DNA from: Bacillus mycoides | GTDB taxonomy: Bacteria > Bacillota > Bacilli > Bacillales > Bacillaceae_G | Length of the DNA: 64,000 bases | Assembly: GCF_018742245.1 (NCBI RefSeq) | Contig: NZ_CP036132.1 | Coordinates: forward strand, 3,901,001-3,965,000 | Reading direction: 5' to 3' | Shown: positions 1 to 8,991 of the stretch, piece by piece | How the letters are laid out: every line of letters begins with the position of its first letter | How positions within the stretch are numbered: position 1 is the first letter of the stretch | The notes under the pieces: model-generated | What the model saw: the letters and a program-made list of their open reading frames with translations, nothing else | Told to the model about the DNA's origin: nothing | Database searches by the model: none | Position numbers and translations under genes: made by a program

Positions 1-967
1 TTACTTTTGCAATTGTGTCATAAATTGACTCAACACGTTTTAGTGCACGTTCTCTATTGTATCCATATAATTCGTCTGCTACGTTAATTACGCCACCTGC
101 ATTAATTACATAGTCTGGTGCGTATACAATACCCATTTCATGAATGATGTCGCCGTGACGATCTTCTTTTAATTGGTTATTTGCAGAACCCGCAATTACT
201 TTTGCTTTAAGTTGTGGAATAGTTTCATCATTAACTGTTGCGCCTAATGCACATGGTGCGTAAATATCACATTCAACACCGTAAATTTCATTTGGCTCAA
301 CTGCTGTTGCACCGAATTCTTCTACTGCACGTTGTACAGCTTCTTTATTAATATCTGTAACGATTAATTTCGCTCCTTCAGCGTGTAAATGTTTGCATAG
401 GTGATATGCTACGTTACCAACGCCTTGAATAGAAATTACTTTTCCTTCTAGATTATCTGTACCAAATGCTTCTTTTGCAGCTGCTTTCATACCACGGTAA
501 ACACCGTATGCAGTTACTGGAGATGGGTTACCAGAAGAACCGAATGATGGTGAAATCCCTGTTACAAAATCAGTTTCTTCATGGATAATATCCATATCAT
601 CTACTGTTGTACCAACATCTTCAGCTGTAATGTAACGTCCGTTTAGTCCTTGAATGTAGCGTCCTAATGCACGGAACATCGCTTCGCTTTTATCTTTACG
701 TGGATCACCGATAATTACTGTTTTTGCACCACCTAAGTTTAAACCAGCTGCTGCATTTTTGTATGTCATCCCTTTTGCAAGACGCAATGCATCTTCAATC
801 GCCGCTTCTTCAGAATCATATGTCCACATTCTTGTTCCACCAAGAGCTGGTCCAAGTGTTGTATCATGGATTGCGATGATTGCTTTTAAACCAGATTCTT
901 TATCTTGACAAAATACCACTTGCTCATAATCATATTTTTCTAAGTATTCGAAGATTTCTAATGTCAT
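1..967 (-). CDS. bcd: Leucine dehydrogenase, C-terminus cut by window edge
   Basis: NAD-dependent oxidative deamination of leucine, valine and isoleucine to their 2-oxo acids, the first step toward branched-chain acyl-CoA. The visible 322 codons begin [16 protein letters not shown] and run off the window; family members are about 365 residues, so roughly 40 are missing. The Glu/Leu/Phe/Val dehydrogenase dimerisation domain comes first, with the glycine-rich catalytic stretch [10 protein letters not shown] around residues 77-86 (catalytic Lys near 82), then the Rossmann domain with [10 protein letters not shown]. The ATG at 967 follows an AGGGGGAAA ribosome site. It lies 35 bp after ptb on the same strand, the usual ptb-bcd-buk order of the bkd operon, so it should be transcribed from the sigma-54 promoter near 1950. 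Confidence 0.96.
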   Translation of the reverse strand, partial: MTLEIFEYLEKYDYEQVVFCQDKESGLKAIIAIHDTTLGPALGGTRMWTYDSEEAAIEDALRLAKGMTYKNAAAGLNLGGAKTVIIGDPRKDKSEAMFRALGRYIQGLNGRYITAEDVGTTVDDMDIIHEETDFVTGISPSFGSSGNPSPVTAYGVYRGMKAAAKEAFGTDNLEGKVISIQGVGNVAYHLCKHLHAEGAKLIVTDINKEAVQRAVEEFGATAVEPNEIYGVECDIYAPCALGATVNDETIPQLKAKVIAGSANNQLKEDRHGDIIHEMGIVYAPDYVINAGGVINVADELYGYNRERALKRVESIYDTIAKV

Positions 968-1002
968 TGTCGTTTCCCCCTAATTGTTTTACCCTATTTG
1001 GT

Positions 1003-1902
1003 TTATTTTGAAGCAGTCGCAACTGCCAATGCTAATGAATATACTTTTGTTTCTGCTGAATCAGCACGTGATGTTAAAACAATCGGTGCTTTAGCGCCAG
1101 CAATCATCGCTCCTACCTTTGCATTTGCAAAATAGACGAGTGATTTATATAGCACATTTCCAGCTTCAATCGTTGGGACGAGTAAAATGTCTGCCTTACC
1201 TGCTACATCACTTACTATGCCTTTATGTTCTGCTGCAATTTGTGATACTGCATTATCTAAAGCAAGTGGTCCATCAACGACACAATTTTTAATTTGTCCG
1301 CGGCGATTCATTTGAGTTAACATCGCTGCATCAATTGTTGCTTGCATCGCAGGATTAACAACCTCTACCGCTGCAATTGGCGCTACCTTCGGCAAATCAA
1401 TTCCTATTGCCTGGGCAACTTCTACAGTATTTTGTATAATAGCAGCTTTTTGTGTTACATCAGGTGCAATGTTCATCGCTGCGTCTGTAACAAAAATAAG
1501 ACGATCGTAATTTGGAACTTCAAACGCTGCAACGTGTGAAAGTACGCTGCCCTTACGAAGCCCCCACTCTTTATTTAATACAGCCTTCAAAATATTTGCT
1601 GTTGGGATGTTCCCCTTCATTAGTACATCTGCTTCGCCATTGCTTACAGATTTAACAGAAAGTTCTGCAGCCTCAGCACTTGACGCTGCTGCAATCACTT
1701 CAATATGTTCTGAAGTTTGTAACCCATGCTCTTGTAGCATCCCTATTATTTTCTCTTGATTTCCATATAGACGAAATTGAGCTAACTGTAACTTGATTGC
1801 TTTCGCTACAGCTTCAATTACTTCATGATCTTCAGCTACTGCTACAGCCACAGTTTTTTTAGGTTGTCCTGCTGCTTGATCAATTAAGTGTTCTAACTTC
1901 AT
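1003..1902 (-). CDS. ptb: Phosphate butyryltransferase
   Basis: Interconverts butyryl-CoA (or branched acyl-CoA) and acyl phosphate. With butyrate kinase, expected just beyond the window, it links branched-chain amino acid breakdown to ATP and to precursors of branched fatty acids. The 299 residues are full length for the PTA/PTB acyltransferase family, with the C-terminal signature around VPTIEAGNVLYKSL and the closing segment AGAKAPIVLTSRADS. It is the first gene after bkdR. A -24/-12 promoter about 50 bp upstream of the start, plus a cre site and an inverted repeat, show where the operon is controlled. ptb and bcd are 35 bp apart and co-oriented. Confidence 0.95.
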   Translation of the reverse strand: MKLEHLIDQAAGQPKKTVAVAVAEDHEVIEAVAKAIKLQLAQFRLYGNQEKIIGMLQEHGLQTSEHIEVIAAASSAEAAELSVKSVSNGEADVLMKGNIPTANILKAVLNKEWGLRKGSVLSHVAAFEVPNYDRLIFVTDAAMNIAPDVTQKAAIIQNTVEVAQAIGIDLPKVAPIAAVEVVNPAMQATIDAAMLTQMNRRGQIKNCVVDGPLALDNAVSQIAAEHKGIVSDVAGKADILLVPTIEAGNVLYKSLVYFANAKVGAMIAGAKAPIVLTSRADSAETKVYSLALAVATASK

Positions 1903-1943
1903 ATTTTGTAATCAACCCTTTCCGTCGTCCCTCGTCTATTCAT

Positions 1944-1962
1944 TAAGCAAATACCGTGCCAA
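1944..1962 (-). promoter_or_regulatory. Sigma-54 (-24/-12) promoter of the ptb-bcd operon
   Basis: Read on the minus strand this is TTGGCAC-GGTAT-TTGCTT, which fits the sigma-L/sigma-54 consensus TGGCAC-N5-TTGCW, with GG and GC at the expected spacing. It lies 42-60 bp before the ptb ATG and directly downstream of bkdR, which encodes a sigma-54 activator. Transcription should start roughly a dozen bases downstream, near 1933. Confidence 0.9.
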
Positions 1963-1986
1963 CTTTCAAAAGTGGTCTTACCAATA

Positions 1987-2001
1987 ATGAAAACGCATTC
2001 A
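1987..2001. promoter_or_regulatory. cre site (CcpA), perfect consensus match
   Basis: ATGAAAACGCATTCA matches the catabolite-responsive element consensus WTGNAANCGNWWNCA at every constrained position. It sits about 25 bp upstream of the -24 element of the ptb promoter, between the promoter and the putative activator site. This suggests that CcpA with HPr-Ser-P represses the bkd operon on preferred sugars, possibly by blocking contact between activator and polymerase. The match is seen; the role is inferred. Confidence 0.65.
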
Positions 2002-2070
2002 AAATGCAGCGAAATCAATACTTTGGGAAACAACGAAATATTCTGTCTCGTTTTGTCGCTTTTTGTATAC

Positions 2071-2107
2071 CATGCAATAAATTGCACGGTACGCAATTTA
2101 TTGCATG
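2071..2107. promoter_or_regulatory. 15-bp perfect inverted repeat, candidate BkdR upstream activating site
   Basis: Arms CATGCAATAAATTGC (2071-2085) and its exact complement (2093-2107) are separated by 7 bp. The repeat overlaps the last three codons and stop of bkdR and lies about 110-145 bp upstream of the -24 element, the usual distance for an enhancer of a sigma-54 activator. No T-run follows on the minus strand, so it does not look like an intrinsic terminator. Binding by BkdR is an inference. Confidence 0.6.
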
Positions 2108-4170
2108 CTATTTTTTGCACAGTCGTACTTTTCTAGCTTGTAATATAAGTTTCGAACTGAAATTCCTAACGCTTTTGCAGTCTTCGTTTTGTTCCCCTCA
2201 AATTTCTCTAAATATTCACGGATAATATTCCCCTCAAATTCTGTCACTAGGTGTTCAAGGGCCTTCTCTTCTAATTCAGGTAATAAATTATTTTGTTTCG
2301 GCTCTACTTGTTCTTCTTTATGTAAAGGCGGTAAATGATGTACATCAATATATATCTCGTTATAATTCATAAAGATAATAGCTCGTCCTAAAATATTTTC
2401 AAGTTCCCTAACATTTCCTGGCCATTCATATGATTGTAAATACGAAACGGCTGAATCGGTGAGTCCTTCTACATTACGACCATAATCTTGATTAATTTTT
2501 TGAATTAACCTTTCTGCAATCGCTGGTATGTCTCCTTTACGCTGACGAAGGGAAGGAATTTGAATCGGAATTTTATTTAAACGATAATATAAGTCCTCTC
2601 TGAACTTCCCTTCTAAAATAGCTTTTTCTAAATTCACATGCGTCGCAGCGATCACTCGAACATTAATAGGTATCGCTTTTGTTCCCCCTACTTTCACAAT
2701 TTCTTTTTCTTGTAGTACACGAAGGAGCTTCGCTTGCGTATTTGCAGATAACTCTCCGATTTCATCTAAAAAAACACTTCCATTATTCGCTTCTTCAAAG
2801 AATCCTCGTTTCCCGCCTCTTTTCGCTCCAGAAAACGCGCCTTCCTCATAACCGAATAATTCACTTTCTAATAAGGTCTCAGAAATAGCAGCACAGTTTA
2901 CTCGTACAAACTTATTGTATTTTCGATTACTACCGTTATGAATAGCGTGTGCAAATAGCTCTTTCCCCGTACCAGATTCCCCTCTAAGCAATACTGTTGC
3001 TGGTGTATTCGCTCCAAGTTTTGCTTGCTCAATAGCTGCCGTCGTTTCATCTGAATCGCCAACAATATCATCAAATGAATATTTGGCTTCTAACGTTCGA
3101 ATGATTTGTCTTGCCCTATTCAATTCATTTGTTAACTTTTGAATTTCTGATACATCGCGAATTACCCCGACGCTTCCTTTCAATATCCCATCAACAATAA
3201 CCGGTGCTACATTTACAATTACATCCCGCTTCTTTTGCCCAATCTTCATATGTATTCCTCGTACCGCTCGGCGCGTCCGAAGTACTTTCATATGCATACT
3301 TTCACCTTCTACAATATCAGTTGTAGCCGGCTTCCCTATAATATCCTCTTCGGTTAAACCCGTTAACTTCGTATAAGCAGGGTTTATAACTAACCCTCTT
3401 CCTTTTTCATCAACAACCGAAATCGCTTCCTCAGATGAGTTAATAATCGCCTCAAGTAGCGTTTGAATTTCTTTTAAATCTGTAACTTCTTCCGCTAAAT
3501 CTACAACTTCTGTAATGTCTTTAAAAATCGCAAATGCGCCTTGAACCTCTCCATCTTCTTTTAATATCGGGATACGCGTTGTAATGATCTTATTTTCATT
3601 CTCTAACGTCAGTTCATGATTCACTTCTATTTTTTTCGTGCGTATAATACGAAGCAACTTACTCGTTGGAATAACTTCTAAAATATATTTTCCTATCGCC
3701 TCTTCTTTCTTATATCCGATAATACGCTCTGCACTTTTATTAAACAGACGAACTTGTCCCTCTTGATCTATAACAATCATACCGTCATGCGTTGAATTTA
3801 AAATTAAATTCCCTTGTTGCGTCTTTTCTTCTAGCTTCCCAATTAAGCTTTCCTTCTCATGCGCTAGTCTCGTAACAATTTTTGCAATATCCCCTGGTAT
3901 AAGAAGGGTGTCTTTATGCTTGCTGCCCAATAAAACTTTATGTAAATCATAATCACCTGTCATATCAAACATTACATCAATATGCATAGAAAGAAACGGA
4001 GTTACACTATCACCAATCGGAGTCCCATATTCCTTTGCGATTTGTAATCCTTTCGCAATTGGATTAATATCAATAACTCCTATAATTTGAAATATATTCG
4101 AATTTTGTAACAGACTCAGCAGTGTACTCCCACCTTCACCCGCTCCAACAATTAGCACCTTTTGTTTCAT
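2098..4170 (-). CDS. bkdR: Sigma-54-dependent activator of the bkd operon
   Basis: Activates the branched-chain keto acid operon through RNA polymerase with sigma-L. The 690-residue layout is: an N-terminal Rossmann-like region with [11 protein letters not shown] (about 1-105), two PAS domains (about 115-225 and 235-350), an AAA+ domain (about 365-600) with Walker A GESGTGKE, the sigma-54 contact loop GAFSGA (consensus GAFTGA) and Walker B VFLDEIGE, and a C-terminal Fis-type helix-turn-helix. The ATG at 4170 follows GAGGAAG. It is upstream of ptb and co-oriented, like B. subtilis bkdR (yqiR). The signal sensed by the PAS and N-terminal domains is unknown from sequence. The gene's end carries the inverted repeat proposed as its binding site. 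Confidence 0.95.
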   Translation of the reverse strand: MKQKVLIVGAGEGGSTLLSLLQNSNIFQIIGVIDINPIAKGLQIAKEYGTPIGDSVTPFLSMHIDVMFDMTGDYDLHKVLLGSKHKDTLLIPGDIAKIVTRLAHEKESLIGKLEEKTQQGNLILNSTHDGMIVIDQEGQVRLFNKSAERIIGYKKEEAIGKYILEVIPTSKLLRIIRTKKIEVNHELTLENENKIITTRIPILKEDGEVQGAFAIFKDITEVVDLAEEVTDLKEIQTLLEAIINSSEEAISVVDEKGRGLVINPAYTKLTGLTEEDIIGKPATTDIVEGESMHMKVLRTRRAVRGIHMKIGQKKRDVIVNVAPVIVDGILKGSVGVIRDVSEIQKLTNELNRARQIIRTLEAKYSFDDIVGDSDETTAAIEQAKLGANTPATVLLRGESGTGKELFAHAIHNGSNRKYNKFVRVNCAAISETLLESELFGYEEGAFSGAKRGGKRGFFEEANNGSVFLDEIGELSANTQAKLLRVLQEKEIVKVGGTKAIPINVRVIAATHVNLEKAILEGKFREDLYYRLNKIPIQIPSLRQRKGDIPAIAERLIQKINQDYGRNVEGLTDSAVSYLQSYEWPGNVRELENILGRAIIFMNYNEIYIDVHHLPPLHKEEQVEPKQNNLLPELEEKALEHLVTEFEGNIIREYLEKFEGNKTKTAKALGISVRNLYYKLEKYDCAKNSMQ

Positions 4171-4307
4171 ACATTACACTTCCTCTCGAAGTATCTCTGC
4201 AAAATTTTTCACATCCTTATCTTACTCGTTCAGCAATCTCTTGACAAACCCCCTTTTCATATAACATCATTAAAATAAACAAAATAATCTGAAAAGAGGC
4301 GTTATGT

Positions 4308-4541
4308 ATGCAGCGTTACCTCGCTCTATCATTAGCACTCATCCCGATTTCATTAGCCGTGCTTGGTATTAAACTAATGCGAGATACTGTATTTGGGATT
4401 TTATTCTCCCCAATCCCTATATTATGGTTACAATTTTTAATCGGCGCTCTTTGCTTCGCACTCGGGTTTTATATTTTCGGCGGCTTCGTCTTACACAGAG
4501 ATCGTAAGAGAAATAAAGTACAAGCCCGCTTCAGAAGATAG
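4308..4541 (+). CDS. yqzF: Small membrane protein, DUF2627 (YqzF-like)
   Basis: A 77-residue protein with two predicted membrane helices (about residues 4-24 and 38-60) and a basic C-terminal tail rich in Arg and Lys, expected on the cytosolic side. Length, topology and location beside bkdR match the Bacillus YqzF/DUF2627 family, which has no known function. It starts at ATG 4308, about 10 bp after GAGGCG. It is divergent from bkdR with about 140 bp between them, and converges on the glycerophosphodiesterase gene, with which it shares a two-way terminator. Confidence 0.8.
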   Translation: MQRYLALSLALIPISLAVLGIKLMRDTVFGILFSPIPILWLQFLIGALCFALGFYIFGGFVLHRDRKRNKVQARFRR

Positions 4542-4555
4542 AACAGCGTTTTCAC

Positions 4556-4606
4556 ATACCGATAAAAAAATGAGACCATCATATTAGGTCTCATTTTTTA
4601 TCGGTA
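4556..4606. terminator. Bidirectional terminator between yqzF and the phosphodiesterase gene
   Basis: A hairpin with core TGAGACC/GGTCTCA (4571-4577, 4587-4593) is extended by A/T runs and by TACCGAT/ATCGGTA at the base. T-runs follow on both strands. The stop codon of the minus-strand gene (4584-4586) lies in the loop. Confidence 0.85.
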
Positions 4607-5324
4607 ATAAAGTTCGTGCTGTTTCAGGATAATCAGTAATAATCGCCGATATGTTCATATCAAAATATTTACGCATAAGCGTTTCTTCATTTATCGTGTA
4701 AGGACGAACCTCTACACCACTTTCCATCGTTAATTCAGCGATGGCATCTTGAAGATAACGATAATTCGGATGCACTGCAGTAGCACCCATCTTTTTTGCA
4801 TATGCCCACGGGCTATGCAAACCTTCACGATACAAAATAGCTGTTTGAATATCAGGAGCCATCATATGGCACCGTTTCATACTATAGTGGTTAAACGAAG
4901 AAAATATAACCCGATCCTCCAGACTAAACTTACGTACAAGTGTTATAACCTCTTCTTCTAAACCTCTGTATGGAATTTTATCATTTTTAAGTTCAATATT
5001 AAGTAGCAATTGCGTTTTCCCAAGCCACTCCAGTACCTCTTCTAAAAGAGGAATTTTACAAAAACCTACTTTTTCACTAAATTTATAACTTGCATCTAAC
5101 TTACATAAATCCTCGTATAAATAATTTCGAACAGCACCTTTTCCATTCGTCGTTCGATTCACAGTTTCATCATGAATAACGACAACTTTTCCATCTTTCG
5201 TTAATTGAACATCGAGTTCAATTCCGTCTGCCCCGAAAGCCTCTGCTGCTTCAAATGAAATCATTGTATTTTCCGGATACGTTCCCGCCGCACCACGATG
5301 CGCAAATATAAGAGTCATCCTCAC
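4584..5324 (-). CDS. ugpQ: Glycerophosphodiester phosphodiesterase
   Basis: Hydrolyses glycerophosphodiesters to glycerol 3-phosphate and an alcohol. The 246 residues are a complete GDPD TIM barrel: the N-terminal IFAHRGAAGTYPENT carries the catalytic His, followed by GIELDVQLTKDGKVVVIHDET with the metal ligands and second His, and ELK later in the barrel. No signal peptide is seen, so it is probably cytosolic, like B. subtilis YqiK. Its ATG at 5324 follows a GGGGGAGTGAGG site. It stands alone between YqzF and the divergent yycC-like gene. Confidence 0.93.
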   Translation of the reverse strand: MRMTLIFAHRGAAGTYPENTMISFEAAEAFGADGIELDVQLTKDGKVVVIHDETVNRTTNGKGAVRNYLYEDLCKLDASYKFSEKVGFCKIPLLEEVLEWLGKTQLLLNIELKNDKIPYRGLEEEVITLVRKFSLEDRVIFSSFNHYSMKRCHMMAPDIQTAILYREGLHSPWAYAKKMGATAVHPNYRYLQDAIAELTMESGVEVRPYTINEETLMRKYFDMNISAIITDYPETARTLLPIKNET

Positions 5325-5368
5325 TCCCCCAATCTTATGCTATACTATACGAAAAAGGAGGTACTTCT

Positions 5369-5515
5369 ATGAGACCATTACAAATTTCTCCAGACACTGC
5401 AGTCCGCCTATCAAAAGCGTTAGGTGTTCCACTTGAACAACTTATGCATATGCCACAGCATATTTTAATCCAAAAGTTAGTTGAATTAGAAAAACAAAAT
5501 AAAGACGAAGAATAA
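5369..5515 (+). CDS. yycC: YycC-like small protein
   Basis: A 48-residue protein beginning MRPLQISPDTAVRLSKALG and containing LEQLMHMPQHIL, the conserved core of the YycC family of Bacillus, whose function is unknown. It is a soluble, helical, charged protein. The ATG follows AAAGGAGG with ideal spacing, and a hairpin with a T-run follows within 30 bp, so it looks like a real single-gene unit. It diverges from the phosphodiesterase gene with only 44 bp between the start codons. Confidence 0.8.
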   Translation: MRPLQISPDTAVRLSKALGVPLEQLMHMPQHILIQKLVELEKQNKDEE

Positions 5516-5517
5516 TA

Positions 5518-5546
5518 TAGTCCTGTTTTGCAGGGCTTTTTATTAT
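5518..5546 (+). terminator. Terminator of the yycC-like gene
   Basis: The stem AGTCCTG/CAGGGCT (one G-T pair) is followed by TTTTTATT, immediately after the stop codon. Confidence 0.65.
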
Positions 5547-5607
5547 CATCTATTATATCACGGATAACTTACCCACTAAAATTATGAATGCATGGAACAA
5601 CAAAATA

Positions 5608-5636
5608 AAAAGCCTCTATAAAGAAGCTTTTTCTAC
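5608..5636 (-). terminator. Terminator of the anchored hypothetical gene at 5664
   Basis: Read on the minus strand the stem AAAGCTTC/GAGGCTTT is followed by a T-rich run, about 30 bp after the stop codon of the gene at 5664-6236. Confidence 0.6.
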
Positions 5637-5663
5637 AAATTGCAAATTTTAATTTCCTCCAAC

Positions 5664-6236
5664 CTATTGAAGGTCTCCAGATTTGTGTAATTCACCTGTT
5701 ACTCCATCTCCAAAATTATTTAAAGAAAAAGTTTGCTCTTCTAGCGGATCCATAACTCCTGTAGCTTTTCCGATATTACCACCTTGCAGTTTCCAAAAGT
5801 AGTTATGATCGTCCACAACTTTACTAAAGTCTTTGTTTATCCATCTTTCAGCAATCGCTAAAAGTTCTTCTTTCGTTTCAAAATTACTCTCATTTAAGAT
5901 ACTTCTTACTTTTTCAGCATTCTCTTTAGACATCGGGATTGCTCCCCATTTTTGCTCAGCTATTACTTTTTGGTGAGTCATACTATGCATCGCTTTAACT
6001 AAGTCTTCTTCAGTAGAATCTTTTGTAATTTGAAGTTTCGCACTTGCGCCACCAATCTCACCAAACTGCGCTTCTTTTTCTTTTGGAACTGTTTTATATT
6101 CGCTTGTATCTATTTCAGCACTAGCTTGTTTGTCCGCCGGATTATCTGCAAGTTCTAACATTCCATAAGTTATACCAGCAGTAAGCCCAACTAAGCCTAT
6201 TGCACATCCAATCCAAATTAAAATTTTCTTTTTCAT
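5664..6236 (-). CDS. Membrane-anchored extracytoplasmic protein, function unknown
   Basis: 190 residues starting MKKKILIWIG, with one N-terminal hydrophobic helix (about 4-26) that acts as signal anchor, then a hydrophilic outer domain. The open frame extends 46 codons further upstream, but the ATG at 6236 has GGGAGG at the right distance, so I use it. The outer domain has a helical segment around MHSMTHQKVIAEQKWGAIPM and ends with a Gly- and Thr-rich part near GNIGKATGVMDP. It resembles a family annotated DUF6241 in B. cereus genomes, but I am not certain of that. It stands alone between yycC and spo0A, with its own terminator. Confidence 0.7.
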   Translation of the reverse strand: MKKKILIWIGCAIGLVGLTAGITYGMLELADNPADKQASAEIDTSEYKTVPKEKEAQFGEIGGASAKLQITKDSTEEDLVKAMHSMTHQKVIAEQKWGAIPMSKENAEKVRSILNESNFETKEELLAIAERWINKDFSKVVDDHNYFWKLQGGNIGKATGVMDPLEEQTFSLNNFGDGVTGELHKSGDLQ

Positions 6237-6418
6237 ATAAACCTCCCAATATTCCCTAGTAAATTCCCTAACAAATATCATATCAAGAAATATCCCTTTA
6301 TAGATAATTTTACTAAATATATGTTTTATTTTCCATATAAATAAATGAATCACCTTTAAATGTGTCATAATCATATTTCTTATGAAATACTACTTCAATA
6401 TTATCCTTATAACAAAAT

Positions 6419-6456
6419 AAAAGATCAACGAGTGTTTTAAACTCATTGATCTTTTA
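6419..6456 (-). terminator. Terminator of spo0A
   Basis: The stem GATCAACGAGT/ACTCATTGATC (one mismatch) has A and T runs on each side. It ends about 30 bp after the spo0A stop codon and reads as a terminator on the minus strand. Confidence 0.85.
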
Positions 6457-6485
6457 TAAAAAAATTTATTTTGAATATACTAATC

Positions 6486-7280
6486 TCAGCTAGCCTTATG
6501 TTCAAGTCTTAGCTTATCCGCAACCATTGCGATGAACTCGGAATTCGTAGGTTTTGCTTTTGACATCGATACAGTATAACCAAATAAGGACGAAATAGAA
6601 TCAATATTCCCACGGCTCCAAGCTACTTCAATTGCGTGACGGATTGCGCGCTCGACACGACTTGCTGTTGTATTATATTTCTTTGCGATATCTGGATATA
6701 ATACTTTCGTAATAGATCCTAGTAATTCGATATCATTGTACACCATAGAGATTGCTTCTCGTAAGTACATATATCCTTTAATATGAGCGGGTACACCAAT
6801 TTCATGAATGATACTTGTAATACTCGCATCTAAGTTTTTCGGTTTGCCATCAATCGTTGTTGCTGATCGGAAAGATGGTAATGGACGTTTAATGGTAGCA
6901 TTTTCCTTACCACTAACTTGACGAATATGACTTGTTAAATTCTCCATATCAAATGGTTTTAATATGAAATATGATGCCCCTAAATCAACCGCTTTTTTCG
7001 TCACATCTTCTTGTCCGAATGCTGTCAACATAATAACGTTAGGTTGTCTTAACCTTTCAATATGTCGCATTTTCTCTAGCACAGCTAGACCATCTAAATG
7101 TGGCATAATAATGTCTAAAACGAGTATATCAGGCTGCTTTTCTTTCAATAAGTTTAAACATTCTTGACCATTGTAAGCAATCCCAATAACTTCCATATCA
7201 TCCTGAGCAGCAACATAGCTCTCTAGCATCGATACCAATTCTTTATTATCATCCACAAGACATACTTTAATTTTCTCCAC
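6486..7280 (-). CDS. spo0A: Sporulation master response regulator Spo0A
   Basis: Phosphorelay endpoint that switches on sporulation and represses growth-phase genes. Receiver domain about 1-125 with the acidic pocket DD (10-11), phosphoacceptor Asp56 in ILVLDIIMP and Lys in FILKPF. The C-terminal Spo0A DNA-binding domain (about 145-264) contains [18 protein letters not shown] and the recognition region around [17 protein letters not shown] residues. The start is GTG at 7280 behind GGGAGG, giving 264 residues that begin (M)[11 protein letters not shown] as in B. subtilis; the open frame continues 24 codons upstream without such a site. A perfect 0A box lies about 65 bp upstream, consistent with autoregulation. 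It is followed by its own terminator. Confidence 0.97.
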   Translation of the reverse strand: MEKIKVCLVDDNKELVSMLESYVAAQDDMEVIGIAYNGQECLNLLKEKQPDILVLDIIMPHLDGLAVLEKMRHIERLRQPNVIMLTAFGQEDVTKKAVDLGASYFILKPFDMENLTSHIRQVSGKENATIKRPLPSFRSATTIDGKPKNLDASITSIIHEIGVPAHIKGYMYLREAISMVYNDIELLGSITKVLYPDIAKKYNTTASRVERAIRHAIEVAWSRGNIDSISSLFGYTVSMSKAKPTNSEFIAMVADKLRLEHKAS

Positions 7281-7310
7281 AGTTTTTCCTCCCTTACCGA
7301 ATCGATTCTT

Positions 7311-7351
7311 CCGACATGTGTAAGCTTCTAGGCTACATGAATTGTTCGACA
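7311..7351 (-). promoter_or_regulatory. 0A boxes upstream of spo0A
   Basis: On the minus strand TGTCGAA (7351-7345) is an exact 0A-box heptamer, and TGTCGGAA (7316-7309 region) is a near match closer to the gene. Both lie within 75 bp of the GTG start. The sites fit the known autoregulation of spo0A by Spo0A-P. A sigma-H promoter is expected here, but I could not place its -35 and -10 elements with confidence. Confidence 0.6.
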
Positions 7352-7548
7352 ATTGTGTGAAAATTCCCTTTAAAGTTTCTTACTTTCCGATAAAATCACA
7401 AAAAAATATGTTTATCGTTCATTTTTTTCCTTTCGCAACACATTCCATCATAGAATTACAGCGAAACGTTCAACCCTTTGCTTATATTTTACAACAAAAA
7501 ACAGCTCTTGCGGAGCTTTTACAAAATTTCAACGAATTTTTCAAAAGA

Positions 7549-7580
7549 AAAGCGAGCTAATATGTATTAGCTCGCTTTTT
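7549..7580. terminator. Terminator overlapping the 3' end of spoIVB
   Basis: The perfect 12-bp stem AGCGAGCTAATA/TATTAGCTCGCT (7551-7562, 7565-7576) is flanked by A and T runs, so it can work on both strands. The spoIVB stop codon (7567-7569) is inside the hairpin. Confidence 0.85.
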
Positions 7581-8859
7581 TCTCTTGATCATAAATATTA
7601 ATTCCAGCCTCATGTAACATCCATTCAATATGAACACCGTATCCTGACGTTGGATCATTTACAAATACATGTGTAACCGCACCAATTACTTTCCCATTTT
7701 GTACAATCGGACTTCCACTCATTCCTTGTACAATGCCACCCGTTTTTGCTAGTAAACGTTTATCTGTCACTTTTATAACCATACCTTTTGTAGCCGGGAA
7801 CTTTTGTGGTACTGTACTAACAACTTCAATATCAAACGCTTCCACCTTATCTTGATCAATAACTGTTAATATTTTCGCTGGTCCTTCTTTTACTTGATTG
7901 GATAATGCGATAGGCATTGCTTTATCCATTATGCCGTTTGTCATATTTGTATTTAATTTCCCAAAAATACCATACGGGCTATTTATTGTAATATTACCAA
8001 TCACTTCACGATCCGGTGAAAATCTTGCTAATTTTTCTCCCGGGTTCCCGTGACTTCCTCTTTCAATAGACGTTACTGTCGAACGCATAATTTGTCCATC
8101 TTCTACTTGAATTGGCTTTTTTGTATCATTATCGGAAATTACATGACCAAGCGCTCCGTATTTCATAGAATCCGGATGTACAAACGTCATTGTTCCGATA
8201 CCAGCTGCTGAATCACGAATATACAATCCAATTCGGTAAGAAGATTCACCGTTGTCTTTTTGTGGTGTTAGCTTAGCACGAATATATTTTCCATCTCTTA
8301 ATAAAACAAGATTAAGCGGTTCACCTGTTTCTCCACTATTATGAATAAATGGTGCTACATCACTCATTCTTTCAATTATTTTACCATTGATTTCAGTAAT
8401 CATATCTCCAATCTGTACACCAGCTGTTTCACCAGGAGATACTTTACCCTTTTCAGTTTGAATTAAATGATGGCCTACAACAAGTACACCTTTTGTGTTC
8501 AATTTTACACCAATCGATTGTCCACCTGGAATAACTTTAAAATTTTTTAATACTTTCACATTTACTTTTTTCACTGGAAAACCAGCAATTTGAAACACCA
8601 TATCAGCTTCACCATTTTGGTGAGAATTTACCATAAGTTCTTGTTCATTTGAACTTACAGTAAATACATTACGATTTGTAGATGAAGCCTTAAAAACTGG
8701 TAATGATGCTATTTCTGATTGTTGTCCTTCAAAAACAACAAGTTGCTTCGGCGATGAAATAAACGTTCGAAGCGGTTTAAAACATCCAATAAAAACTAGA
8801 GAAACAAGGAGACAAAGACCTATTATTTTTCGAAATCTTTCTAATTTCAATTTGTTCAC
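7567..8859 (-). CDS. spoIVB: SpoIVB serine peptidase, forespore signalling protease
   Basis: Made in the forespore and secreted into the intermembrane space, where it cleaves SpoIVFA to release pro-sigma-K processing. Domains: N-terminal membrane anchor (about 12-32), a PDZ domain around 120-210 ([10 protein letters not shown] to [14 protein letters not shown]), and the S55 peptidase domain with the nucleophile in GMSGSPIV near the C-terminus. I prefer the GTG at 8859 (430 residues), which follows TAGGAGCGAGGA; an ATG at 8880 is in frame but has a weak ribosome site. It lies between recN and spo0A, the conserved Bacillus order. Confidence 0.95.
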   Translation of the reverse strand: MNKLKLERFRKIIGLCLLVSLVFIGCFKPLRTFISSPKQLVVFEGQQSEIASLPVFKASSTNRNVFTVSSNEQELMVNSHQNGEADMVFQIAGFPVKKVNVKVLKNFKVIPGGQSIGVKLNTKGVLVVGHHLIQTEKGKVSPGETAGVQIGDMITEINGKIIERMSDVAPFIHNSGETGEPLNLVLLRDGKYIRAKLTPQKDNGESSYRIGLYIRDSAAGIGTMTFVHPDSMKYGALGHVISDNDTKKPIQVEDGQIMRSTVTSIERGSHGNPGEKLARFSPDREVIGNITINSPYGIFGKLNTNMTNGIMDKAMPIALSNQVKEGPAKILTVIDQDKVEAFDIEVVSTVPQKFPATKGMVIKVTDKRLLAKTGGIVQGMSGSPIVQNGKVIGAVTHVFVNDPTSGYGVHIEWMLHEAGINIYDQEKKAS

Positions 8860-8965
8860 TCTCCTCGCTCCTACCCACATTCAGCCTCTTGGCTTCACTT
8901 TTTAATCTCTCCTTGCAGTGCTTTATTTATAACCGGAAGAATTAAGAAATCGTCATTTGAGAAAA

Positions 8966-8991
8966 AAAAGCTATCCATTACTGGATAGCCT
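8966..8991 (-). terminator. Terminator overlapping the recN stop codon
   Basis: The stem GCTATCC/GGATAGC (8970-8976, 8983-8989) is followed on the minus strand by eight Ts. The recN stop (8978-8980) lies in the loop. Confidence 0.85.

Noticed and set aside
1342..1539. Open frame of 65 codons on the plus strand inside ptb
   Set aside because: It lies antisense to a well conserved gene, has a poor ribosome site and unusual composition; it is a shadow of the real frame.
2071..2107. Inverted repeat as terminator of bkdR
   Set aside because: No T-run follows on the minus strand, and position fits an activator site better.
7500..7520. Small hairpin AGCTC/GAGCT as terminator
   Set aside because: Only five base pairs and no gene ends at it; the larger hairpin beside it explains termination.
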